Positions 54,204-64,000 of a DNA stretch of 64,000 bases are shown piece by piece (the first letter of the stretch is position 1; the number at the start of each line of letters is the position of its first letter). The stretch covers positions 52,652,312-52,716,311 of the forward strand of contig NC_087066.1 of the NCBI RefSeq assembly GCF_963678635.1, in the 5' to 3' direction. The translations under genes were made by a program, and so were the position numbers. Below the pieces are notes generated by a model, which saw only the letters and a program-made list of their open reading frames with translations, searched no databases and was not told the DNA's origin. This stretch comes from Symsagittifera roscoffensis. Its lineage: Eukaryota; Xenacoelomorpha; Acoela; Convolutidae.

Positions 54204-57200
54204 CAAATAACAATCTAAATTTTCAAACATCTATTTAGTAGAACAGATGTTTTCCTCTTTTTTATAATATTTTTCACATTTTTGACATCCCTAAAAATGA
54301 CAGTATGTAAATGTACAAAAAAAAGTTATCGTAACCATCGCATTAGCAACGATACTTTTAATCCTTTTTATTGAAGAATATTATAGTAAACACAAAATTT
54401 GTTCATAAATAATTTTCAAAACCTTTTTTCAAAATTGCTAATCAACAACCCCCACATCAATCTCCACCAACGACATCCCAAGATCCTCATACAACACTAA
54501 CAAAAATTCAAACAAATAACCCTCAAATAACCCGCATCTCTTTTTAAGACAATCCATATACATTTGAAGAAAGACACGCACGATTGTCCGAACCATTAGA
54601 ACCAGTAACTCGCCAAGCACCTTTAAATGAACCACATTACAAACCAGTATATAATATAATTACCCCATCTCCAACAAGATCTTAATAGAGCAAGACACCA
54701 AAGTCAAAACCAAAATACACTCGAAATCAATAGACAAATTACAAATTATTCATCCATGACGAAATAGAAATTTACAAAACACCAGTTCAATTCAAGATAC
54801 CTCAATCACCTACAACAAATCCAATAAACCTTTCTGGTAGTACAATTCAAAGTACCCCACAAACTCCAGTACAACAAAACACATCGAACCTTCCCTCAGA
54901 TTATTTAGGTTCAACCCCTACATCTGAACAAATCAGAGAAAACCCTTTTAACCCCCCAGCAACTACAGAACATCTCCCATTTTGGATGACACAAGCTTTC
55001 ACCCAAGGCGAACCAAATTTATTAAATGACTCAATAGACGTTTCATCTGACACATCTTTGTCACTACCTGAAACTCTTTCACTTCCCTCAACACTTTCTC
55101 TAAGTCCAACTTCACAACCACCATTTCTCCCAACTTTTCCTATAAATCTCGACGCCAGATATAGAGAAAATTGAACAAACAACATACAGCTACGATTAGA
55201 TTGGAATACCTTCGTAGCACCCCCTCCGTTATTTTGACCACATCACAATATACAAATACTTAGACAAGACAACTTGACATTAAAATTCAAAATCACAGTA
55301 AAACTAAACAATATAGTTCACCATCCCTTACCCCTAGCACCTCCAAATATAAAAGCTTAATCTTTACCTCCCCCGTTTATAACCACAGAAGTGGTCTACA
55401 AATACGATAGATACACAAAAAAGACAATAGGGTATATCACCTTTTATAATCCATATTCAGGACTATCAAACACATGTATATTTTAAAAATAATAACTTTC
55501 CAATTTTTTTCTTTTTCAATTTTTCAAAACCTGATCCGAACAATCCTTCACCCCGAATCGGACCCCAGGAATTACTAGTCACACATTATGACTGTGAAGA
55601 AAATGAACGAAAAAACATTACACAAGTATGCCATAAACCAAGTCTTTCAATGTGAATCCGAACCACAATCAATCGAAACAACAAAGATGATAGCAACACT
55701 TTACTCAAAAGCCAGAGCTACAACACTACTAGGATATAAATTCACAGCAAAACTTTCTGAAAAGAAAGTACATTGTTCACAAGTTTCAAACGGAAAAAAA
55801 AACAGATTAGACCATGAATCTTTTTACCAAAGTAACATCGAAGGACTATTGCACCTCAGCGCTAAAGATTGCAAAAACAAACTAAAAAAACTAAAAATCA
55901 CATCAAATAAAGGCACAAACAGGAAACTAGTAAATTTTCAAGTTTTTCCAGACTCAGCACATCAAGCCGCACTTGAAAAATACCAAGGTCATAAAAGACT
56001 AGATACCAAATTCCTCTTTCACGGAGCACATGGAAGATTAACCTATGATATTCATGATAAAAATTGGATACCACACAATGGAATCAGCAATCCCTCAAAT
56101 TGTAAAGCAGATACAAAAAATAAAAGATACCAAGAAATAAGGTTGTTTGATTTGAAAATACAACTTGAAAAAGTACAATTTACACGTGATTTAAAAGAAG
56201 ACACTATTATTTATCAAGGAATCAGACTTCCTCACAAAAACGACCAAGGATATTGCGATCCTACAACGCGCACACAAGCAACAATCGTTTGGTTCCCCGA
56301 AGATAGTTGTACAACATTTCAAGTAGCAAAAATACACGCTAGAATGATAAAATTTCATCAAAAATCTTTTATTGAATCAATCCCGTTTGAAGATGTAAAT
56401 CCTGACCAAGTTAGACAAAGTAGTCATAATTTTAGGAACATCTATAGTTGGGAAAATAAATTGACACGTTTCCAAATATACCCAGAAACGGAACTAGCAT
56501 GTAAATACAACAAACCAGTTTACAAAACACAATATTCAGAAATTTTTGTCGATTAGGAAGACGGTTTTGACATGTTTACAGGAAAATTAATAATACATCA
56601 AATGGCTACATCTGATTCAACCACAGACGAAAACTCATACGTCCCAATAAAATTTCAAAAGAATACAGGAAGAATCGGTGGAAAGTTAGAACCACAAGAC
56701 AAAGACAGTACACGCTTACAAGAACTATCACTTGTGAACAACACTCTTTTTGGCGCAATCCATTATGACATACACTTAGACATGAAATTAGATTACACCA
56801 TGAGTATAATCTTTCAAAAAATGTCTTTGCTAGAACTTGAAACACTGCATCAATTATGCGAACTTGAACGCACACAAATTTTACAATCACTTGCACTAGC
56901 AGTACTAAAAACCCTTATGCAGGATATTTGTTGTCAGGAAACAGATCAAATTTTATTGACTACGAAAGAAATGTTTTATAGTATTATACCTGTACCAAAA
57001 AAGTGTCACCCTTGTATGTTTTCGACGACAAAAGATGCTATAACAGAATCCCACTATTCTACAAAAATAAAGTACATTTTGTTGATACACTCTCCCTCAT
57101 AACTTATTTTTGGGATACAGCAGTCCCATGTGGATCAAAAAACAGCCACAATGTAGTACAATTAAACCCTGATGAAGATAAATACTATCTTCTCACACCA

Positions 57201-58543
57201 TACCCCACACTCATGCAACCACTCAAAAAATTTTCACCAGAAAGCATTAGAGCTATTGCCCGCAATCCCAATATTGATTTACACTCAATCGGCATATACT
57301 CTAAATCAACATCCAACATCACATCCGAACACAGCAATTTCAAGAATTACTCACAAAAATAGGCACAATCCAAAGACAGTCCATAGATCAAATCCCACGC
57401 AAACTTGCAGAAACAGCAGGCTTTTCAGACATATACGCACAAGACTATAGCGGATATTTTAAAGACATAAAAGATTACATTTGCTTAAATGGCAAAAACT
57501 ACAGACCACAAGATTTATCACCAATGAATATCTATAGTTTTGTAAATTGAAAAACGAACTTCTTGCCTTTCTAGGATGGCCCTACTACATCTTAGAAAGA
57601 TTGACTATATTATACGCAATGATTAGTTTTCTTGAATTTCTTTTCTCTCTCTTAAAAGGAATCTACAATACATGCACAATACACACACAAGTAAATAAAC
57701 AAGCAAGCGTAGCACGAATACTTTTTGCTGGATTTTTTGGAATATTTTCAACATCAATCAATAAAACTCTTTAAGACGCTCAATTAAAAGAATACAATTC
57801 CAAGTTATCAACAACACCAAACGCATATGACGAATCACGAAACAACACAAATACAACGACCACAGGACCACAATTACAAAGCCTCAACCATAACCACCCC
57901 TTATCATTAGTACCACGAAATTTTCGAAATATTGTCTTATCAGATCTCATAACTTCAAGATCAAATTCTCCACAAAGCCCAGTCTAACATATAATAACCC
58001 AATAACCCAATATAGACGACACATACGAACAAATTATAGAACAACCACATACCACTAAATTTCTTTCCCAGAATCACCATCTTTTTAGCCCACGATGAGC
58101 CGCCAAATTGGATCCCTCCATCGATCAGTCTAACCCAGCCAACCTTCAGAACAACCTCCCCATCATCCCCCACCTCAGTCACCTCATCATAACACTTCAT
58201 CATAACCAGCATGGAATCAGATACTAATTCCAACACAACAGTATATAACACCATCTCCCAATTCAACAACTCCGATATTGAAACACCCGACGAATTCGCG
58301 AACTCTGAACCCAGTCCCTCTATATTTTCCCAACGTCCCTTTCAACCTCTCCATTCCCAAGTCAAAATTGAACCTCTTTCCCCTCCTTCTCCCATTTCAC
58401 ATGTCACACCTATATATTCCCCTCTAACCAGCGAATCATCCGATAACTACGACCAAGATAACACACAAATATCACATGAACTTGATAACTTCATAACAAT
58501 ACAACAGCAATTGCAACACCCTCAGGCACTAACGATTCACCAA
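54204..58543 (+). repeat. Large tandem duplication, copy A (glycoprotein block)
   Basis: This matches 59424-63211. It opens with a hairpin-forming AACATCT..AGATGTT pair (about 54226-54250), then a Pro/Ser/Thr-rich coding remnant (54780-55175), then the glycoprotein remnant and a Pro/Ser ORF. Copy A keeps about 550 bp (55016-55560) that is absent from copy B. Confidence 0.9.
55588..57960 (+). pseudogene. Envelope-like glycoprotein remnant, copy A (chuvirus-glycoprotein-like)
   Basis: The first open frame (55588-56556) encodes an extracellular-type region; a TAG and later frame changes break it. The next frame (56572-57102) holds LLELETLHQLCELERTQI, and the part from 57003 has FVDTLSLITYF and AVPCGSKNS. 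A TGA at 57548-57550 precedes a hydrophobic segment (FLGWPYYILERLTILYAM and beyond) like a membrane anchor. The ELETLH..CELERTQ and GNRSNF-type blocks (the latter intact only in copy B) resemble glycoproteins of Jingchuvirales, known to have been captured by arthropod LTR elements. Placement after integrase fits an env gene. Several breaks make it non-functional. Family call is from memory of the pattern. Confidence 0.55.
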
Positions 58544-58837
58544 CTTTCACGATATCTAACATCACCTAACCCATCAACTCCAACCCTCTCTTCCACTTAT
58601 ACACCCTCCCAAAACCCCACTTCCCCATCAACCCCATACTCTAGTACCAATCGCGCTTACCGAACCTTCAAAAGAAAATTCCCAAATACCCCATTCCCAT
58701 CTAACCCAGGAACATCCACCACATATATAAATCATCCACTTCATACTAATACGAAAGAAATTCTACAATTAGGCCTACCCTTTTTACCACAACATACATA
58801 CTTCCATTCCGACCCCAATGTTGAAAAACCCAATTAA
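58211..58837 (+). CDS. Pro/Ser/Thr-rich ORF after the glycoprotein, copy A
   Basis: 208 codons from an ATG (MESDTNSNTT). The product is rich in Pro, Ser, Thr and Asn with acidic patches (SSDNYDQDNTQ) and no cysteine. I recognise no family. The frame stays open while neighbouring frames are broken, and copy B has the same start but a stop after 98 codons. It could be an accessory or regulatory ORF of the element, or chance openness from composition. Confidence 0.35.
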   Translation: MESDTNSNTTVYNTISQFNNSDIETPDEFANSEPSPSIFSQRPFQPLHSQVKIEPLSPPSPISHVTPIYSPLTSESSDNYDQDNTQISHELDNFITIQQQLQHPQALTIHQLSRYLTSPNPSTPTLSSTYTPSQNPTSPSTPYSSTNRAYRTFKRKFPNTPFPSNPGTSTTYINHPLHTNTKEILQLGLPFLPQHTYFHSDPNVEKPN

Positions 58838-59423
58838 GTAAACGAGCATGTCTTATATCCCACACTCTCATGGACATCTCATTACCACTTTACTAATCCA
58901 TTAACACTTTACTAAACCATTAACATTACCACTATATAACACCCCTCATAATAATGAAGTGAGCAGCACCCTACTCTACCTCCTAACAACATCACTAACC
59001 TCAAACCAGTTCACGCAAATAGGATATAGAGAATCCCTCACAAAATTCACTGCACCAAAAGCAAATAATTACCCCATCGATTATTACGATCAAAATATCA
59101 TCCCACCGAATGAAGACTTGGTGTTGTCTACTTGGCGACCCATATACTAATCCTCAATTAATCGAAAATTGTTTCATAAAAACTTCATACACATTCACCC
59201 TCAACATCTTAAATAAAAAGTAGGACAAAGTCATCTCCGCAGCACTACGAAATACTAATGCTTATGAATCATACTTTTCAACCATTTTTCACTAACTTTT
59301 CATTTCCTCACACCCAAAGAACGTGATTTGCACTGTTCATACGAAGTCATGTTATAAACTTAACAAACACATACGTACACTTATTATAAGTTTGTTCAAA
59401 GTCATTACACTCACATTACCCAA
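58838..59423 (+). other. Interval between the duplicated blocks
   Basis: AT-rich sequence present only between copies A and B. A 63-codon frame at 58959-59150 has no family resemblance. It may contain the 3' end of the original element. Confidence 0.35.
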
Positions 59424-60228
59424 CTAAATAACCATCTAAATGTTCAAACATCTATTTAGTAGAACAGATGTTTTCCTCCTTTTTATAAAATTTCTCACAT
59501 TTTTGACATCCTTTATAATGACAGTCAGTAAATGTATAAAAAATGCATTAGCAACGATACTTTTAATCCTTTTTATGGAAGAATATTATAGTAAACACAA
59601 AATTTCTTCTTAATTCATTTTCAAAACCTTTTTTCAAAATTGCCACATCAATCCCCACCAACAACGTCCCAAGATCCTCCAACAACACCAACAAATATTC
59701 AAACAAATAACCCTCAAATAACCGGCATCTCTTTTTAAGACAATCCATATACATTTGAAGAAAGACACGCACGATTGTCCGAACCATCAGAACCAGTAAC
59801 TCGCCAAGCACCTTTAAATGAACCACATTACAAACCAGTATAAAATATATACCCCCTCTCCAACAAAATCTTAATAGAGCAAGACACCAAAGTCAAAACC
59901 AAAATACACTGGAAATCAATAGACAAGTTATTCACCCACGACGAAATAGAAATTTACAAAACACCAGAGTTCAATTCAAGATACCTCACTCACCTACAAC
60001 AAATCCAATAAACCTTTCTAGTAGTACAATTCAATATACCCCACAAACTCCAGTACAACAAAACACATCGAACATTCCCTCAGATTATTTAGGTTCAACC
60101 CCTACATCTGAACAAATCAGAGAAAACCCTTTAAACCCCCCAGCCACTACAGAACAACTCCCATTTTGGATGACACAGGCTTTCACCCAAGGCGAAAAAA
60201 ATTTCATCCCCCAGGAATTACTAGTCAC

Positions 60229-62590
60229 ACATTATGACAGTGAAGAAAATGAACAAAAAAACATTACACAAATATGCCATAAACCAAGTCACTCAATGTG
60301 AATCCGAACTTTAATCAATCGAAACAACAAAGGTGACAGCAACACATTACTCAAAAGCCAGAGCTACAACACTAATAGGATATAAATTCACAGCAACATT
60401 TTCTGAAAAGAAAGTACATTGTTCACAAGTTTCAAACGGAAATAAAAACAGATTAGATCATGAATCTTTTTACCAAAGTAAAATCGAAAGACTATTGCAC
60501 CTCAGCCCGAAAGATTGCAAAAACAAACTTAAAAAACTAAAAATCACATCAAATAAAGGCACAAACAGGAAACTAGTTATTTTCAAGTTTTTCCAGACTC
60601 AGCACATCAAGCCGAACTTGAAAAACACCAAGGTCATATGAGACTAGATACCAAATTCCCCTTTCACGGAGCACATGGAAGATTAACATATAATATTCAT
60701 GATAAAAATTGGATACCACACATTGGAATAAGCAATCCCTCAAATTGTAAAGCAGATACGAAAAAAAGGATACCAAGAAATAATGTTTTTTGATTGGAAA
60801 ATACAACTTGAAAAAGTACAACTAACACGTGATTTAAAAGATGACACTATAATTTATAAAGGAATCAGACTCCCTTGCAAAAACGACCAAGGATATTACT
60901 ATCTTACTACGCGCACACAAGCAACAATCGTTTGGTTCCCCGAAGATAGTTGCACAACATTTCAAGTAGCAAAAATACACGCTAGAATGATAAAATTTCA
61001 GCAAAAAAAATTTATTGAATCAAAACATTTTTGTCCCGTTTGAAGATGTAAACCCTGACCAAATTAGACAAAGTAATTATAATTTTAGGATCATCCATAG
61101 TATAGAAAATAAATTGACACGTTTCCAAATATACCCAGAAACGGAACTAGCACGTAAATACAACAAACCAGTTTACAAAACACAATAATCAAAAATTTTT
61201 GTCGAATACGAAGACTGTTTCGACATGAAAACAGGAAAATTAATTATACATCAAATAGCTACATCTGATTCAACCCCAGACGACAACTCATACGTCCCAA
61301 TAAAATTTCAAAAGAATACAGGAAGAATCGTTGGAAAATTAGAACCACAAGACACAGACAGTACACGCTTACAAGAACTATCACTTGTGAACAACACTCA
61401 TTTTGGCGCAATCCACTATGACATACACTTAGACATGAAATTAGGTTACACCATAAGCAGAATCTTTCAAGAAATGTCTTTGCTAGAACTTGAAACACTA
61501 CATCAATTATGCGAACTTGAACGCACACAAATTTTACAATCACTTGCACTAGCAGTACTAAAAATCCCTCATGCAGGATATTTATTGTCAGGAAACAGAT
61601 CAAATTTTATTGACTACGAAGGAAATGTTTTATGGTATTACACCTGTACCAAAAAAGAGTCACCTTTGTATGTTTTCGTCGACAAAAGATGCTATAACAG
61701 AATCCCAATATTCTACAAAAATAAAGTACATTTTGTTGATACACTCTACCTCATAACTTATTTTTGGGATACAGCAGTCCCATGTGGATCAAAAAACAGC
61801 CACAATGTAGTACAATTAAACCCTGATGAAGATAAATACTATCTTCTCACACCATACCCTACACTCATGCAACCACTCAAAAAATTTTCACCAGAAAGCA
61901 TTAGAGCTATTGCCCGCAATCCCAATATTGATTTACACTCAATCGGAATATACTCTAAATCAACATCCAACATCACAACCGAACACAGCAATTTCAAGAA
62001 TTACTCACAAAATTGGACACAACCCAACGACAATCCCTAGATCAAAACCCACGCAAACTTGCAGAAACAGCAGGCTTTTCAGACATATACGCACAAGACT
62101 ATAGCGGATATTTTAAAGACATAAAAGATTACATTTACTTAAATGGCAAAAAATACAGACCACAAGATATATCACCAATAAATATTTTTAGTTTTGTAAA
62201 TTGAAAAACGAACTTCTTTCCTTTCTAGGATGGACCTACTACATCTTAGAAAGATTGACTATATTATACGCAATGTTTAATTTTCTTGGATTTCTTTTCT
62301 CTCTTTCAAAAGGAATCTACAATACATGCGCAATACAAACACAAGTAAATAAACAAGCAAGCGTAGCACGAATACTTTTCGCTGGATTTTTTGGAATATT
62401 TTCAACATCAATCAATAAAACTCTTTTAGACGCTCAATTAAAAGAATACAATTCCAAGTTATCAACAACACCAAACGCATATGACGAATCACGAAGCGAC
62501 ACAAATACACCGCCCACAGCACCACAATTACAAAGCCTCAACCATAACCACCACTTATCATTAGTACCACGTTGGGTTTATGGCATGAAA
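60229..62590 (+). pseudogene. Envelope-like glycoprotein remnant, copy B
   Basis: Better preserved in its middle: one open frame of 271 codons (61225-62040) contains LLELETLHQLCELERTQI, GYLLSGNRSNF, RCYNRIPIFY, FVDTLYLITYF and AVPCGSKNS, a Cys-spaced ectodomain pattern like Jingchuvirales glycoproteins. The N-terminal part is split among 60333-60641 and 60783-61043 by frameshifts. A TGA at about 62202-62204 again separates it from the hydrophobic anchor region (62201-62430). The 3' end differs from copy A and runs into a 28-bp tandem repeat. Confidence 0.55.
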
Positions 62591-62630
62591 GTTTGACTTT
62601 TGGGTTTATGGCATGAAAGTTTGACTTTTG
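62573..62630 (+). repeat. 28-bp tandem repeat, two copies, in copy B only
   Basis: The unit TGGGTTTATGGCATGAAAGT plus TTGACTTT occurs twice in a row. It replaces about 55 bp that copy A has at 57921-57980. Confidence 0.85.
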
Positions 62631-63211
62631 CACATCTACAAGCCCAGTCTGACATATAATAACCCAAAAACCCAATATAGACGACACATACGAACAAATC
62701 ATAGAACAACCACATACCACTAAATTTCTTTCCCAGAATCACCATCTTTTTAGCCCACGATGAGCCGCCAAATTGGATCCCTCCATCGATCAATCTAACC
62801 CAGCCAACCTTCAGAACAACCTCCCAATCATCCCCCCCCACCTCATTCACCTCATCATAACACTTCATCATAACCAGCATGGAATCAGATACTAATTCCA
62901 ACACAACAGTATATAACACCATCTCCCAATTCAACAACTCCGATATTGAAACACCCGACGAATTCGCAAACTCTGAAATCAGTCCCTCTATATTTTCCCA
63001 ACGTCCCTTTCAACCTCTCCATTCCCAAGTCAAAATTGAACCTCTTTCCCCTCCTTCTCCCATTTCACATGTCACATCTACATCTTCCCCTCTAACCAGC
63101 GAATCATCCGATAACTACGACCAAGATAACACACAAATACCACATGAACTTGATAACTTCATAACAATACATTAGCAATTGCAACACCCTCAGGCACTAA
63201 CAATTCACCAA

Positions 63212-64000
63212 ATGATGCTCGAGAAATACAAAGAAACATCATCCATCCTTCATTTTAAATGATAGTCAAAGAACAAAAACTAAAACTCTCTAAACCCCGG
63301 ATGGGTGTGGAACCAGATCTAAAATAGTATTTATCATTGGTTATTATTATGATATTTTTATCTTTATCTTAAATACTAACCAATCATACTCCATAAAACT
63401 AACAACCTACTTATTTGTAAAGTCTTGAAACTACTTGTAGTTTCAACACCAGAACAATTTGAATTCAACACCAAACCGGTGTACACTAGATCTATTGAGA
63501 CTATGAGATATAAGAGTAAGATTCAGATCGGTATTAGACTAAGAAGTTGCACGAATCTATCCTGCCGAAAATAAGATAAGCGTGACGAGCAGACGGTGTA
63601 CCTCATCTGAAATTACTCTATGAGTACAGTAACCTATACATAACTCACTACTTTCACAACTACAGCGATTTTGTTTCGACGATAAGCTTTTGCTGCATAG
63701 TTCTTCAATGTTAGATAGCAGCTGAAAGTTAACAAGAGTCTTTCAAAGTATGTCCTATTGGTTCTTCCCGAGGCAGTGTGTTGGGGTCTCTGCTCTTTTT
63801 GTTCCGAATTTCGATACAAAAGTAACGAAATATTTGTGCTCGGGGTGGGTTTTTTTTTTCTGCAGACAAATTTCGACTTTTTTACTAGCCAATTTTGACG
63901 GAATTTTTCTACATCATTCAAAAGCTATTGTTGTCCTGAGCGTAAATTTGAAATGATATCTCACCTGTGATCATTTTTTGGTAAAGTTATGAGGTTTTAA
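63212..64000. other. Unassigned right end of the window
   Basis: Base composition becomes less skewed after the end of copy B, suggesting an exit from the element. A palindrome TTGAAACTAC/GTAGTTTCAA sits at about 63425-63444. I see no coding pattern and no copy of this sequence elsewhere in the window. Confidence 0.4.

Larger units (their letters stand above)
59424..63211 (+). repeat. Large tandem duplication, copy B (glycoprotein block)
   Basis: Direct copy of 54204-58543 with an offset that falls from about 5.22 kb to 4.67 kb because of a ~550-bp deletion near 60195. Similarity stops at 63211 (CAATTCACCAA), inside the Pro/Ser ORF. Substitutions between copies are spread evenly. Confidence 0.9.

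Noticed and set aside
54438-55185. Minus-strand frames opposite the Pro/Ser-rich region
   Set aside because: Antisense of an A/C-rich coding remnant, giving Val/Leu/Gly-rich shadow frames.
63634-63956. Open frames at the right edge
   Set aside because: Two opposite-strand frames overlap and neither resembles a known protein.

Overview
This is a eukaryotic nuclear window, AT-rich and dominated by retroelements, with one intact spliced host gene. The gene is a Rabex-5 (RABGEF1) orthologue on the minus strand, so the host is an animal. The elements present (BEL/Pao, CR1-like LINE with a PHD-finger ORF1, very large Gypsy, a Gypsy with a chuvirus-like glycoprotein) fit an invertebrate, plausibly an arthropod or other ecdysozoan, but the sequence does not name the species. 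A run of 200 N (42900-43099) marks a scaffold gap.

Layout. 1-367: tail of a BEL/Pao pol gene. 368-3800: non-coding, with two diverged copies of a ~0.4 kb repeat. 4034-10507 (minus): Rabex-5 in four exons whose phases and length close perfectly (1545 nt, 514 aa). Its 4.6-kb intron 2 holds a decayed hAT-like DNA transposon carrying a BED-type zinc-finger remnant. 10577-29210 (minus): an 18.6-kb Gypsy-like LTR retrotransposon whose 925-bp LTRs look identical by eye. Its order 5'->3' on the minus strand is LTR, putative primer-binding site, a 3-kb leader with about 17 copies of a short CCGGA motif, one 3198-codon gag-pol ORF ending in a macro (ADP-ribose-binding-type) domain, a coiled-coil ORF ending in the first half of an SGNH hydrolase, an overlapping ORF of unknown function, and the 3' LTR. 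That LTR ends 69 bp upstream of the Rabex-5 ATG in the same orientation.

29211-33597 (plus): a CR1-like LINE (PHD finger ORF1; endonuclease and reverse transcriptase ORF2), broken by a diverged solo LTR of the same family as the giant element and by a deletion in the endonuclease. 33598-37140 (plus): a second decayed LINE. 37310-42850: a large diverged inverted repeat (foldback-like), with a third LINE reverse-transcriptase fragment inside its left arm. 42900-43099: gap.

43100-63211 (plus): a very AT-rich, G-poor, decayed Gypsy-type element with gag, protease, RT, RNase H and integrase remnants. Downstream is a tandemly duplicated block (54204-58543 and 59424-63211) carrying an envelope-like glycoprotein that resembles Jingchuvirales (chuvirus) glycoproteins. 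Several catalytic or metal-binding residues are mutated, so this element is dead. 63212-64000 is unassigned.

Most striking are the giant, apparently recent Gypsy element with macro and SGNH modules, its repeated nucleotide motifs, and its position on the doorstep of Rabex-5.
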